From assembly GCA_028278345.1 (NCBI GenBank), contig JANQEL010000172.1, forward strand, positions 1 through 54,087: a stretch of 54,087 nucleotides of DNA, written 5' to 3'. This stretch comes from Myxococcota bacterium (GTDB taxonomy: Bacteria > Myxococcota_A > UBA9160 > UBA4427). The notes beneath the pieces were generated by a model. It saw only the letters and a list, made by a program, of their open reading frames with translations, was not told where the DNA came from and searched no databases. Shown here one piece after another: positions 17,097-25,607 of this stretch. The translations under genes were made by a program, and so were the position numbers. Position 1 is the first letter of the stretch. The number at the start of each line of letters is the position of its first letter.

Positions 17097-19042
17097 AAGT
17101 GCACCTGGAACGAGAGTTCGCCCAACAGGTGATCTTCGCCTTCGTTGCGGTGGAAGCTCCCCTCGGCGATGAGTGCCGTGTTGCGTGAGAGCACGAGGCG
17201 CTGCTGCGTCCCGGCGCGCACGACGTGGGAGACATCGCCCACCAGGTAGGGGCGGTAGTCGCCGAAGAGGTGCGACTTCACGCGATCCCCCGGCCAGGTG
17301 TAGTAGAGACCGGCGCGCGCACCCGGCCCGAAGCTCACGTCGTGTTCGAGATCGGGACCGGCATCGACGGTCGCAGTCCCCAGGCCATAGAGGTGGAAGC
17401 CCTTGAAGGGCTCGGCCGCCAACCCGATCCCGATATCACTGCGCGCCACCGGCGCGTCCTCGAGGTTGCCGCCATCGTCGACCCGGCGCGTCGCGAGTCC
17501 CGCGTTGAAGTGCCATGCCACCGGCCGGAAGACCTCTCCACGCGGCGATAGCGAAAGCGCTTCGATCAACGTCACCTCTTCGAGTCGAACCTTCTCCTGT
17601 TCGGGGAAGTAGCGGAGATTCACGTCGAAGAAGCGGATCTGCATGTGGCGCGGATAGCCGCCTTCGCGATCCATCAGGCCGTGGAAGGCCGGGCGGAACT
17701 GGAAGTCCACGTACGGGCGATCGTCGCGGTAGCCTCCCGAGAGCGATGCGCTCTTCGCTTCGTGTCCCTCGTCGGGGCGGATGTCGGGGACCTCCACTTC
17801 GCTATGTTCGGCCTTCGGCGCGTCCTTCATGCGGCTGCGGGCGATCAGGATCTGTCGCGAGAGCCTCTGGCTCTCCTTCTGTTCGCGGGTGCCCGTCACG
17901 AACGCATAACGCAGACGCTCGTACGCGACGTCGAGCACGCGAGCACGCTGCGCGGCCGGCAGCTTCGCGATCGCGTCGTCGGCAGGGGCGCGTTCACCGT
18001 TTGCGACTTCGGCGCTGAGCCTTCGCTCGTCCGCGCTCATCGAAGCCAACCGCACACCCAGGCGCTTCGCCGGTGAAGCGCGATAGCGCGGCTCACCCAC
18101 GAAGCCTTCGACCTCCATCGCGCCGCGCACCGTATCGATCGGAACCACGAGGCTCGCCATCGCGTCGCGATCCCGCAGCTCGGGCTTCAACAATTCGAGC
18201 AGGCGGTAGAGGTGATAGGAGCAGTTCTCGGTGAAGAAGTAGTAGGGATGGACGACACCCCGCAGCTCCCACAGGTGCATCAGCATGAAGTCGAGCTCGG
18301 CTTCGCTCAGCACGAGCGGGTATTCCCAGATGTCGCGGTTCTCCCATTCCGCGTAGCGCCGAAGCTGTTCGTAGTAGGGATGGATGCCGAAGCGTCCCGG
18401 GTAGACCCCGACGATGCCCTTCGCGATGAAGGGCAGGCCCGAGTCGCCGCCGTGGTCACCCGTGAAGTCGACCGCGTAGCCGAGAATCTCGTCCCCTCGC
18501 GCCTCGGCTTCGATGTCGAGACGCAGCAACGTATGCCCGAACATCGATGCCGGGTTGTTCATGAAGCCTTCGGGATAGATCAGCGTGAGCCCTGTCGCCG
18601 CGAGCCCGCGACGCCAATTGTCGTAGTGCTCGCACGAACGCATCTCCATCGTGTCGTCGGGGATGGCGAGGCGCTCCTTCAGCCAGTGGCGCCGGGCCAC
18701 GAAGGCGCATTGGGGATGCTCGCCGTCGGCGAGCGTCGCAGCGTCATCGAAGAAGGCGTCGAGGGTGGCGACGAGTTCGCGTCGCGCGCTCCAGCCCTTC
18801 TGACCCGCGAGAAAGAAACTCTCGCTCGTCGCGCTGCTCGATCGTCGCAGGGCGAGTATGCCCGGATCGATCTGGAGGAGTCGCTGCCAGACGGGATCGC
18901 GATCGAGCTCGGCCTCGAGGGCGCGCTCGATCCACGGCGTGGCGGGGGTCGAAGCGATCGGTTCCCGCGCGCTGGCACTCGTGTCGAGGAACGAACTCGA
19001 CAGCACCGCGACAGCGATGATCGCCTTCCAACGATCGATCAA
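17093..19042 (-). CDS. DUF4105 (Lnb N-terminal-like) envelope protein with C-terminal barrel
   Basis: This 649-residue protein has a signal peptide (AIIAVAVLSSSFLDTSASA). Next comes a DUF4105 domain with GFMNNPASMFGHTLLRL, HPYYEQLRRYAEWENRDIWEYPL and PYYFFTENCSYHLYRLLELLKPE; the His and Cys segments resemble the NlpC/P60-like catalytic core of the Lnb family. The last 230 residues alternate in beta-strand style and end with an aromatic residue (GELSFQVHF), as in outer-membrane barrels. TTG 19042 is chosen because GGAGG lies 6 bp upstream. It follows the DUF3015 gene, a common pairing in proteobacteria. Possible peptidase or lipid-modifying role is inferred only. Confidence 0.87.
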   Translation of the reverse strand: MIDRWKAIIAVAVLSSSFLDTSASAREPIASTPATPWIERALEAELDRDPVWQRLLQIDPGILALRRSSSATSESFFLAGQKGWSARRELVATLDAFFDDAATLADGEHPQCAFVARRHWLKERLAIPDDTMEMRSCEHYDNWRRGLAATGLTLIYPEGFMNNPASMFGHTLLRLDIEAEARGDEILGYAVDFTGDHGGDSGLPFIAKGIVGVYPGRFGIHPYYEQLRRYAEWENRDIWEYPLVLSEAELDFMLMHLWELRGVVHPYYFFTENCSYHLYRLLELLKPELRDRDAMASLVVPIDTVRGAMEVEGFVGEPRYRASPAKRLGVRLASMSADERRLSAEVANGERAPADDAIAKLPAAQRARVLDVAYERLRYAFVTGTREQKESQRLSRQILIARSRMKDAPKAEHSEVEVPDIRPDEGHEAKSASLSGGYRDDRPYVDFQFRPAFHGLMDREGGYPRHMQIRFFDVNLRYFPEQEKVRLEEVTLIEALSLSPRGEVFRPVAWHFNAGLATRRVDDGGNLEDAPVARSDIGIGLAAEPFKGFHLYGLGTATVDAGPDLEHDVSFGPGARAGLYYTWPGDRVKSHLFGDYRPYLVGDVSHVVRAGTQQRLVLSRNTALIAEGSFHRNEGEDHLLGELSFQVHF

Positions 19043-19163
19043 GACCCGCCTCCGAAACGATCTTCCAGACGAACACGGGGCGGCGTGTCGGACTCGAGAG
19101 TCCCACACACCGCCCCGATTTCTCAGTGCACCGCGGCGGCATCGCCACGGGCCTGGCCGCGTC

Positions 19164-19628
19164 CTAGGAAGCCGCCATCAACTGATCGAGCGCGCTCAGC
19201 ATCTCACCGACCGTCGTCTGGTCGCTGGGGAAGAGCGTCTCGAAGTGGGTCTGCGTCATCGACGCGAAGGCCGCGCGGTCTTCGACGGCCAGCAGGCCCG
19301 CGAGCACGTCGAGGTGCTCACCACCGCCCTGCGCCATTTCGACGGAGAGGCGATCGAAGTTCTGGCTCGCGAAGTGGCGCACGCGGATGTCGCCGTTGTC
19401 GGCCGTCACCTTGCCCTGGCCGTCGCAGTTGACGAGGCCGAAGGTGATCGAGATCGACTGGAACGTGAGCCCGTTGATGCACGAACCGATCAACTTCGCG
19501 GGAAGACCCGACTGACCTTCCATGACCTGCGTGCCGACACCGCAGCCGATGTCGTTGTCCGCCACCGCGAAGCCCGCTGGCGCGAGCGCGAGGATCGTGA
19601 CCAGAATGAATGACTTGACTGACTTCAT
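19164..19628 (-). CDS. DUF3015-family periplasmic protein
   Basis: This 154-residue protein has a signal peptide (VKSFILVTILALAPAGFAVA) and then the DUF3015 opening DNDIGCGVGTQVMEGQSGLPAKLIGSCINGL, with paired cysteines later (VNCDGQ). The C-terminal half is mostly helical (FDRLSVEMAQGGGEHLDVLAGLL). DUF3015 genes are often next to DUF4105 genes, and here the latter follows 121 bp downstream on the same strand, so the two products may act together in the envelope. Function unknown. Confidence 0.88.
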   Translation of the reverse strand: MKSVKSFILVTILALAPAGFAVADNDIGCGVGTQVMEGQSGLPAKLIGSCINGLTFQSISITFGLVNCDGQGKVTADNGDIRVRHFASQNFDRLSVEMAQGGGEHLDVLAGLLAVEDRAAFASMTQTHFETLFPSDQTTVGEMLSALDQLMAAS

Positions 19629-19851
19629 TGCCCCTCCAGAAATCGCATTGCGATCCGTTGTTGGTTGTCGCTCGCGAGATTATGTCCGCGCACCACGATG
19701 CGCAATCAACACGCTCGCATTGACGGGCCGTCGATTGCGGGGGGGCATACACACGACGTAACTTCGTTGGTCTTCGAATCTGCGATGCCCGACTGCCCGG
19801 TCCACGGGTCATGGGGCATCGAGTCATCCCCGAGCGATCCGGAGTTTTGCC

Positions 19852-21015
19852 ATGAGCCCCCCCGATTCCGACATCCAGTTCGATCGCGAAGTCGTCCTCG
19901 AAGAAGCCCGCAAGGCGACCGGGCTCTCCGACTTCGGTCCAGAAAATTTCACGGAAGCCCTCGACATACTCCTCGAGACCTACAAGAAGAACTTCACGAC
20001 CGAAAAAGGGCAGAAGAAGTCGTTCCGCCGGGTCGTGCAGCTGCTCTCGACGCGGCTTCGCATCACTGAAGCCCTGCGCAAGCACCCCGAGATCCGGGAG
20101 CGCGAGATCCGCAAGCCCATGGTGCTGACCGGGCTTCCCCGCTCGGGAACCTCGGCCTTGTTCAACCTACTCGGTGCCGACCCGGCCGCCCGACCCCTGC
20201 TCCTGTGGGAGACGCAGTTCCCCGACCCCGCCGAGGGTCTCGAGCCCGGTGAAGTCGATCCCCGCTATACCGCGATCAAGCAGTACTACGAGCAGGCGCG
20301 CGAGACGAACCCCGAGTTCACCAAGGTGCACTTCGCGAGCGCCGACACCCCCGAGGAGTGCGTGCTGCTCCACGCCTTCACGATGAACGGCGTGCACTTC
20401 GGCACCGAGCCCATGCTCGAGCCCTACCACTCGTGGTACTTCGAGCAGGATCTCCACGAGATGTACGCCTACTACAAGGTGCTGCTCCAGATGCTCGACT
20501 GGCAGCGTCCGGGCGAGCGTTGGCTCTTGAAGGCGCCGGCGCACATGTGGGCGATCGACTCGCTGATCGACACCTTCCCCGACGTCAGCATCGTGTGGAG
20601 TCACCGCAACCCGCTGGCCTGCACCGCCTCGATCTGCTCGATGACCCACCTGCTGATGGAAGGGCAGGTCGAGATCGACAAGGCGACGCTGGGCCCGATC
20701 GTGATGGACTTCTACGCCACCTCCCTCGAACGCGGGCTCGAGGTGCGCGATCGCTGCGACCCGGCGCGCTTCATCGACGTGAATCACGACGACTTCGTGG
20801 CCGACAACATGGGAACCGCGCGAAAGATCTACGACCACTTCGAGATGCCCGTCACCGACGCGGCCCGCGATGCCATCCAGGCCCACATCGACGCCAACCC
20901 GAAGGGGCGCCACGGCAAGCACGAGTACAAACTCGACGACTGGGGCCTCACGGTCGACGACGTGACCCGGCGCTTCGCCCCCTACATCGAGCGCTTCGGC
21001 ATCGACATGGGCTGA
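19852..21015 (+). CDS. PAPS-dependent sulfotransferase-family protein
   Basis: This 387-residue protein has the 5'-phosphosulfate loop VLTGLPRSGTSAL (91-103) and the 3'-phosphate region VSIVWSHRNPLACTAS, where the Ser/Arg pair for PAPS binding is expected. LLKAPAHMWAIDSLIDTFPD lies between. The group (Sulfotransfer_3-like) is common in Myxococcota, marine proteobacteria and mycobacteria and is thought to act on small hydrophobic or lipid acceptors. It is the first gene of a tight operon with DUF1214 (40-bp gap) and PhyH (32-bp gap). Acceptor unknown. Confidence 0.92.
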   Translation: MSPPDSDIQFDREVVLEEARKATGLSDFGPENFTEALDILLETYKKNFTTEKGQKKSFRRVVQLLSTRLRITEALRKHPEIREREIRKPMVLTGLPRSGTSALFNLLGADPAARPLLLWETQFPDPAEGLEPGEVDPRYTAIKQYYEQARETNPEFTKVHFASADTPEECVLLHAFTMNGVHFGTEPMLEPYHSWYFEQDLHEMYAYYKVLLQMLDWQRPGERWLLKAPAHMWAIDSLIDTFPDVSIVWSHRNPLACTASICSMTHLLMEGQVEIDKATLGPIVMDFYATSLERGLEVRDRCDPARFIDVNHDDFVADNMGTARKIYDHFEMPVTDAARDAIQAHIDANPKGRHGKHEYKLDDWGLTVDDVTRRFAPYIERFGIDMG

Positions 21016-21055
21016 GCGTCTTCACCTACTCCGACACCTCCAGGGAGATACGTCA

Positions 21056-22153
21056 ATGGCCGGCGACGACGACAAGATCATGAATGCCGAAGCGTGGAAC
21101 GAATTCTGCGACCTGCTCAAGAAGGGTGGCGAGGTGATCCTGCGCGAAGACCTCGGCACCACGCGCTTCGACCGCGCCGAGGGGCATCGCTACCTCGGGC
21201 GGCTGCTCACGGCCGGCCTCAGTTCCTTCGGTGAGAACGTCGGCCCCGAGTACCCCCATTTCCGCACCATGGCGGAGAACGTGAAGATGGGGCTCGACAA
21301 TCCCGACAACTACTACCGCTCGGCAGGCATCAACCCGAACTACCGCTATCGCATCCGGGGCAACCGCGGGACGATCCACTACATGAGCTTCGCCGCGCAG
21401 AACCAGAACTTCGCCGCGCGCGACAAGATCACCGGCGGGGCCGGGCACCTGAACGACGCCGAGATCGAGATGGATGCCGACGGCAACTTCGAGATCATCG
21501 CGAGCAAGACCGAAGAGCCGGGCAACTGGCTTCGCATGACCGACGACACGAAGCAGATCCTGCTGCGCCAGACTTTCCTCCACAAAGAGAACGAAAAGCC
21601 CGTCGAGGTGGAGATCGAATGCCTCGACTTCGACGGTCCGCCCCCGCCACCCCTCGACCCCGCGCGGGTGCAGGGTGCCCTCAACGGTTCGGCGATGTAC
21701 GCGATCGGTTGCGCGCAGTGGTTCGCGAACTGGGTGGTGGACTTCCGCAACCACGCCCCGGTGAACGCCTTCCACCTGCCCGACGAAGAGCAGCACCGCG
21801 TGGTGGGCGGGGATCCGAACATCCGCATCTGGCTCGGGCTCTGGGAACTCGCCCCCGACGAAGCGCTCGTGATCGAATGCATACCGCCCAACTGCCACTA
21901 CTGGAACTTCCAGCTCGGCAATGTCTGGGCCGAGAGCCTCGACTACGCCCATCGCCAGGTGCACATCAACAGTGGGGCGGCCGAACTCGAAGCCGATGGC
22001 TCCTTCCGCCTCGTCGTCGCCCACGAAGACCCCGGTGTCGCGAACTGGATGGACACGGCCGGGCACGAGCACGGCACGATGTGCGTGCGCTGGGTGCGCG
22101 CCGATTCGCACCCCGAGCCGAAGTGCCGCGTGGTCAAGCTCTCTGAACTCTGA
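21056..22153 (+). CDS. DUF1214-domain protein
   Basis: This 365-residue protein lacks a signal peptide. The DUF1214 part lies in the C-terminal half, with WLGLWELAPDEALVIECIPPNCHYWNFQLGNVWAESLDY and QVHINSGAAELEADGSFRLVVAHEDPGVANWMDTAGHEHGTMCVRW. The N-terminal part (RTMAENVKMGLDNPDNYYRSAGINPNYRYRIRGNRGTIHYMSFAAQ) resembles DUF1254-linked relatives. It is a beta-rich protein of unknown activity. The ribosome site CAGGGAGA lies about 9 bp before the ATG. It is sandwiched between sulfotransferase and PhyH genes, which suggests a shared lipid or steroid-like substrate. Confidence 0.88.
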   Translation: MAGDDDKIMNAEAWNEFCDLLKKGGEVILREDLGTTRFDRAEGHRYLGRLLTAGLSSFGENVGPEYPHFRTMAENVKMGLDNPDNYYRSAGINPNYRYRIRGNRGTIHYMSFAAQNQNFAARDKITGGAGHLNDAEIEMDADGNFEIIASKTEEPGNWLRMTDDTKQILLRQTFLHKENEKPVEVEIECLDFDGPPPPPLDPARVQGALNGSAMYAIGCAQWFANWVVDFRNHAPVNAFHLPDEEQHRVVGGDPNIRIWLGLWELAPDEALVIECIPPNCHYWNFQLGNVWAESLDYAHRQVHINSGAAELEADGSFRLVVAHEDPGVANWMDTAGHEHGTMCVRWVRADSHPEPKCRVVKLSEL

Positions 22154-22185
22154 GATGCGCGCGGCGCGCATGCTAGGTTGACGCC

Positions 22186-23055
22186 ATGGCTGTCGCTCCC
22201 GAAGTACACCCCACGCCGATCTCGGCGGCGGATCCGGAACTCGCCGGGCGGGTGGCCACCACCGTCGAAGCCCAGGGCTACGCGGTCGTCGAAGACGTGA
22301 TCGACGCGGCGACGTGTACCGCGTTGGTCGAAGAAATCGACCGCGTCGAGCGCGAGTACGGCATCCCCTTCGGACAGAACGACTTCGAGGGCTTCCATAC
22401 CCGCCGCATCTTCAACCTGATCGCGCGCGGGCCGCGCTTTCGCGAACTCGTGATCGAGCCCAGGGTGCTCACGAGCGTCGAGGCGATCCTCGGCGATGGT
22501 TTCCTGCTCTCGGGCACCACGTCGATGCACATCGGCCCCGGCGAAACCGTGCAACTGCTCCACGCCGACGACGGCATGATCTCACTCCCCCGCCCGCACC
22601 CGGCCACGATGGTCACGACCCTCTGGGCGCTCAGCGACTTCACGGCAGAGAACGGCGCGACGCGGCTCATCCCCGCCTCCCATAACCGCGAAGCCATCGT
22701 TCCGACGGTGGAGGAAGAAGAGCGCGAGACGATCTCCGCCGAGATGAAGGCCGGCAGCGTCCTCATCATGCACGCATCGCTGTGGCACGGCGGCGGAGCG
22801 AACACCACCGAGGACGTCCAGCGCTACGGCCTGTCGATCCAGTACGTGGCGGGTTGGTGCCGACAGCAACAGAACCTGATGCTCGGCACCCCGCGCGAGA
22901 TCGTGGCGAGCTATCCCCGCAAGCTCCAGGAACTGATCGGCTACTCGATGTATCGTAACGTCATGGGCCACGTGAACCGCGAACATCCCCTGACCCTGCT
23001 CGGCACGGACATCGAGCCCGACATGGTGTGGGACAAGATGGAGCGGAAGGATTAG
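22186..23055 (+). CDS. PhyH-family Fe(II)/2-oxoglutarate dioxygenase
   Basis: This 289-residue protein has the double-stranded beta-helix facial triad: HAD with His126 and Asp128, and WHGGG with His201. Arg213 (VQRYGLS) is placed to bind 2-oxoglutarate. Phytanoyl-CoA dioxygenase relatives hydroxylate acyl-CoAs and other small molecules. It is the third gene of the sulfotransferase-DUF1214-PhyH operon. Its stop codon TAG (23053-23055) lies inside the terminal inverted repeat of the palindromic element that follows, so its last residues may have been set by that insertion. Confidence 0.93.
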   Translation: MAVAPEVHPTPISAADPELAGRVATTVEAQGYAVVEDVIDAATCTALVEEIDRVEREYGIPFGQNDFEGFHTRRIFNLIARGPRFRELVIEPRVLTSVEAILGDGFLLSGTTSMHIGPGETVQLLHADDGMISLPRPHPATMVTTLWALSDFTAENGATRLIPASHNREAIVPTVEEEERETISAEMKAGSVLIMHASLWHGGGANTTEDVQRYGLSIQYVAGWCRQQQNLMLGTPREIVASYPRKLQELIGYSMYRNVMGHVNREHPLTLLGTDIEPDMVWDKMERKD

Positions 23056-23218
23056 AGCTCATCTCGCAAGCCCCGACCGAGCCAGATGCCCGAATTCGGT
23101 TCGACATCAAGGCGCGGAACAGTGGGCGTAGCCATAGCTACCTCTGCTGTTTCGCAACGCAGAGATCGGGCAGGAGGCGGGTAGCTCGCGACCGAGGGTC
23201 TTGTGAGATGAGCTCTAA
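23052..23218. repeat. 167-bp palindromic (MITE-like or bidirectional terminator) element
   Basis: The ends are perfect 14-bp terminal inverted repeats, TTAGAGCTCATCTC (23052-23065) and its complement (23205-23218). Inside, further paired segments continue the stem (CAAG next to each terminus), and a central hairpin has arms GCGGAACAG / CTGTTTCGC and GTAGC / GCTAC around a CATA loop near 23134-23137. Each terminus contains CTA/TAG, which provides the stop codon of both convergent flanking genes. The shape fits a non-coding mobile palindromic repeat, or a two-way terminator. No ORF with coding character lies inside. Confidence 0.75.
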
Positions 23219-24678
23219 CGCCCGCCCGGGAAGACGCGGTTGATCGCGTCGAAGCGCGCGTCCCAGCTCTGCTTGTACGCCTTCGGATGTGCGGGGCCGC
23301 CGACCGCGATGGCGGAGAGGGTCGTCGAGGTCGCGACGATCGCCGAGAGGGCCACGGTGAAGAGCAACACGGTGAGCACGTCCTGCACGCGCGAGGTCAG
23401 CACCCCCGGCGCGCCGATCCTGGCAACGAAGGCCGCATAGCCGATCACGAACAGCGGCATCAGATCGATCTCGTAGCGCAGCTCCATGATGTAGTAGGCG
23501 CAGACGAGCAGAGCCTGCAGGGCGAAGGCCGCGAGGCAGGCGAGGCGGAAGCGATGCGTACGGTCGCGCGCGATCTGCAGCCAGCCCATCACACCGGCCA
23601 CCACCACCCAGCTGCAGATCAAGCTGAGCGGCATCACCCACGAGGTGAAGATGCGCGGGTACAGATCGGCGTCGGGGTAGCTCGGCGGCGCTAGGCGGAA
23701 CCAGGGAAAGTTCCCCGCGAACTGCTCCGCGCTGGGAACGAAGTAGTTCGCGAGCGCGACGAAGACGCGCGATCCACTGAAATTCCCCGTTTGTCCGAGG
23801 ATCTCGAGGGTCGTGGGGTCGGCACGCATGAAGCCCATCAGGCTGTAGTCGACGAAGGTGAGGGGCGAACCAAAGCGATCGAAGTTGTACCAGAGCTGAA
23901 AGAGCAGCAGTGCGCCGGCGGGAAGCAGGCGCATGAAGAGCGCACCAGGCGTTGCCCCGCTGCGCAGGGCGCGGAACGAAATGAATAGAAGGACGAGGTA
24001 GAGCGGACCCGCGTACGTGACGCGCGCGAGCAGCGTCGCCCCCGCGACGAAGGAGAGAAGCCCGAGCTTCGAGACCAGCAACTCCGGTTCATCGAAACGC
24101 GGCACGGCGATCGCGCAGAAGGTGAGGGATCCCGCCAATGCCCACACGATCGACTCGTGGTAGATCGACGCGACGTTCATCAAGAAGAGCAGCGGCGAGG
24201 CCACACCGAAGCCCACGATCGAAGTCACCAGCAGAAAGCCCCGATGCTCGGCATCGAGGTGACTGTTCTTCTCGAGCATCGACTTCACGAGCCACGTGAA
24301 AGCGCCGAGCGCAATCAGGCCGGCCGACAAACAAGAGAGGCGCGCCCAGCTTCCCGCGAGATCGGGAGCGAGCAACGTGGTGGGAATGCGTATGAGTGCC
24401 GGCCAGGGGCCGAAGTACGTGTAGGCGCGGCCATCGACGACGAACGCCTCCCAACGAATCGCTTCGCGATCCACCTGCGTATCGCCGCGCAGGAGGCTAT
24501 GCGCGAGGGAATCGAATGTGCCGCTCAGCAACTCGGGGCCGAGAAACTCGAAACTCCCGCGTGTGAGCATCGCGAGGTAGAGCAGGGCGATGGCCACGAA
24601 GACCGCGATCGCCCATCCAGCCGGGATGCCCTCGCGTTGTTCACGACCGTCGCTCTGATCTGCGCCCGGGGACGTCAT
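23215..24678 (-). CDS. Polytopic membrane protein, possibly GT-C type glycosyltransferase
   Basis: This 487-residue protein has about ten to eleven hydrophobic segments. After the first one comes a periplasmic loop with GTFDSLAHSLLRGDTQVDREAIRWEAFVVDGRAYTYFGPWPALIRIP, whose acidic residues could be a GT-C active site. The C-terminus is short and soluble (KQSWDARFDAINRVFPGGR). I do not recognise a named family. ATG 24678 starts just before the first membrane segment; much longer upstream frame is antisense to trmJ. Its stop codon TAG is contributed by the terminal repeat of the palindromic element. Confidence 0.8.
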   Translation of the reverse strand: MTSPGADQSDGREQREGIPAGWAIAVFVAIALLYLAMLTRGSFEFLGPELLSGTFDSLAHSLLRGDTQVDREAIRWEAFVVDGRAYTYFGPWPALIRIPTTLLAPDLAGSWARLSCLSAGLIALGAFTWLVKSMLEKNSHLDAEHRGFLLVTSIVGFGVASPLLFLMNVASIYHESIVWALAGSLTFCAIAVPRFDEPELLVSKLGLLSFVAGATLLARVTYAGPLYLVLLFISFRALRSGATPGALFMRLLPAGALLLFQLWYNFDRFGSPLTFVDYSLMGFMRADPTTLEILGQTGNFSGSRVFVALANYFVPSAEQFAGNFPWFRLAPPSYPDADLYPRIFTSWVMPLSLICSWVVVAGVMGWLQIARDRTHRFRLACLAAFALQALLVCAYYIMELRYEIDLMPLFVIGYAAFVARIGAPGVLTSRVQDVLTVLLFTVALSAIVATSTTLSAIAVGGPAHPKAYKQSWDARFDAINRVFPGGR

Positions 24679-24759
24679 CGCGCGGATGATTCCACACTTG
24701 CCTAGACTGCGGTGCGACCCTCCGCGTCCGCCTCTTCGAACCTCCCCCGAGACCCGCCC

Positions 24760-25479
24760 GTGAGTCTTCGCGACATCCGCATCGTGCTCGTCGAACCGCA
24801 ACACCCCGGCAACATCGGGGCCGTCGCGCGCGCGATGAAGACGATGGCCCTCGAGAACCTGGTGCTCGTGAACCCGCGCGAATTCCCGAGCGAAGAAGCC
24901 AACGCACGGGCGTCGGGCGCACTCGACGTACTCGAGCACGCCCGCGTGGTCGAGACGACTTCCGAAGCGGTCGGCGATTGCACCTTCGTGGTCGGCACGA
25001 CCTCGCGCAATCGCGCGCATCCCCTCCCGGGTTTGAGCGCCCGCGAATGCGGCGAGACGATCGTGCGCGAAGCCGGCCCGTCCTCCCAGGCCGCCATCCT
25101 CTTCGGCCCCGAGCGCACAGGGCTTCGCAACGAAGACATGGATGCCTGCACGCACCAGGTCACCATCTCGGCGAACCCCGATTACGCCTCCCTCAACCTT
25201 GGCTCTGCAGTCCAGCTTCTCGGCTACGAGGTCTTCCTCGCCTCGGGCGAAGCGCCCCAGGGTGAGGCACCGACGGTCGAGTATCCGAGCCAAAGTGACC
25301 TCGAGTACTTCTACAAGCACCTCGAAGACACTCTCGCGTCGCGCGACTTCATCTCCGAACAGATGCACGATGTCTCACATGCGAAGCTGCGGCGCCTCTT
25401 CGGGCGCGCGCGTCCGAACGTGGGTGAACTCAAGCTGCTCCACAGCCTCGTGAAGCTGATGGATCGCAGGGAAGACTGA
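24760..25479 (+). CDS. trmJ: tRNA (cytidine/uridine-2'-O-) methyltransferase TrmJ-type
   Basis: This 239-residue SPOUT methyltransferase carries the three family motifs: RIVLVEPQHPGNIGAVARAMKTM at the N-terminus, ILFGPERTGLRNED in the middle, and ANPDYASLNLGSAVQLLGYEVF making the trefoil knot. The C-terminal helical extension (SDLEYFYKHLEDTL to LHSLVKLMDRRED) is typical of TrmJ, which methylates position 32 of tRNA. GTG 24760 puts the first motif a few residues from the N-terminus; GTG 24712 would add 16 low-complexity residues. It is divergent from the membrane protein gene. Confidence 0.93.
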   Translation: MSLRDIRIVLVEPQHPGNIGAVARAMKTMALENLVLVNPREFPSEEANARASGALDVLEHARVVETTSEAVGDCTFVVGTTSRNRAHPLPGLSARECGETIVREAGPSSQAAILFGPERTGLRNEDMDACTHQVTISANPDYASLNLGSAVQLLGYEVFLASGEAPQGEAPTVEYPSQSDLEYFYKHLEDTLASRDFISEQMHDVSHAKLRRLFGRARPNVGELKLLHSLVKLMDRRED

Positions 25480-25607
25480 CGCCAAGTCGGCTCGCGAATT
25501 CACCGGTTCATCCGTTCGCGCGGAAGGCCGAAGCAGAACTATCTTGAGGGCAAGACGCGAGCCGAGCCGAAGCGCCCCCCCCGGCCGCGGACGATGAGGA
25601 CATCTCC

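Noticed and set aside
23052..23218. Reading the palindromic element as an insertion sequence
   Set aside because: There is no transposase frame inside and no clear target duplication; kept only as a MITE-like or terminator-like repeat.
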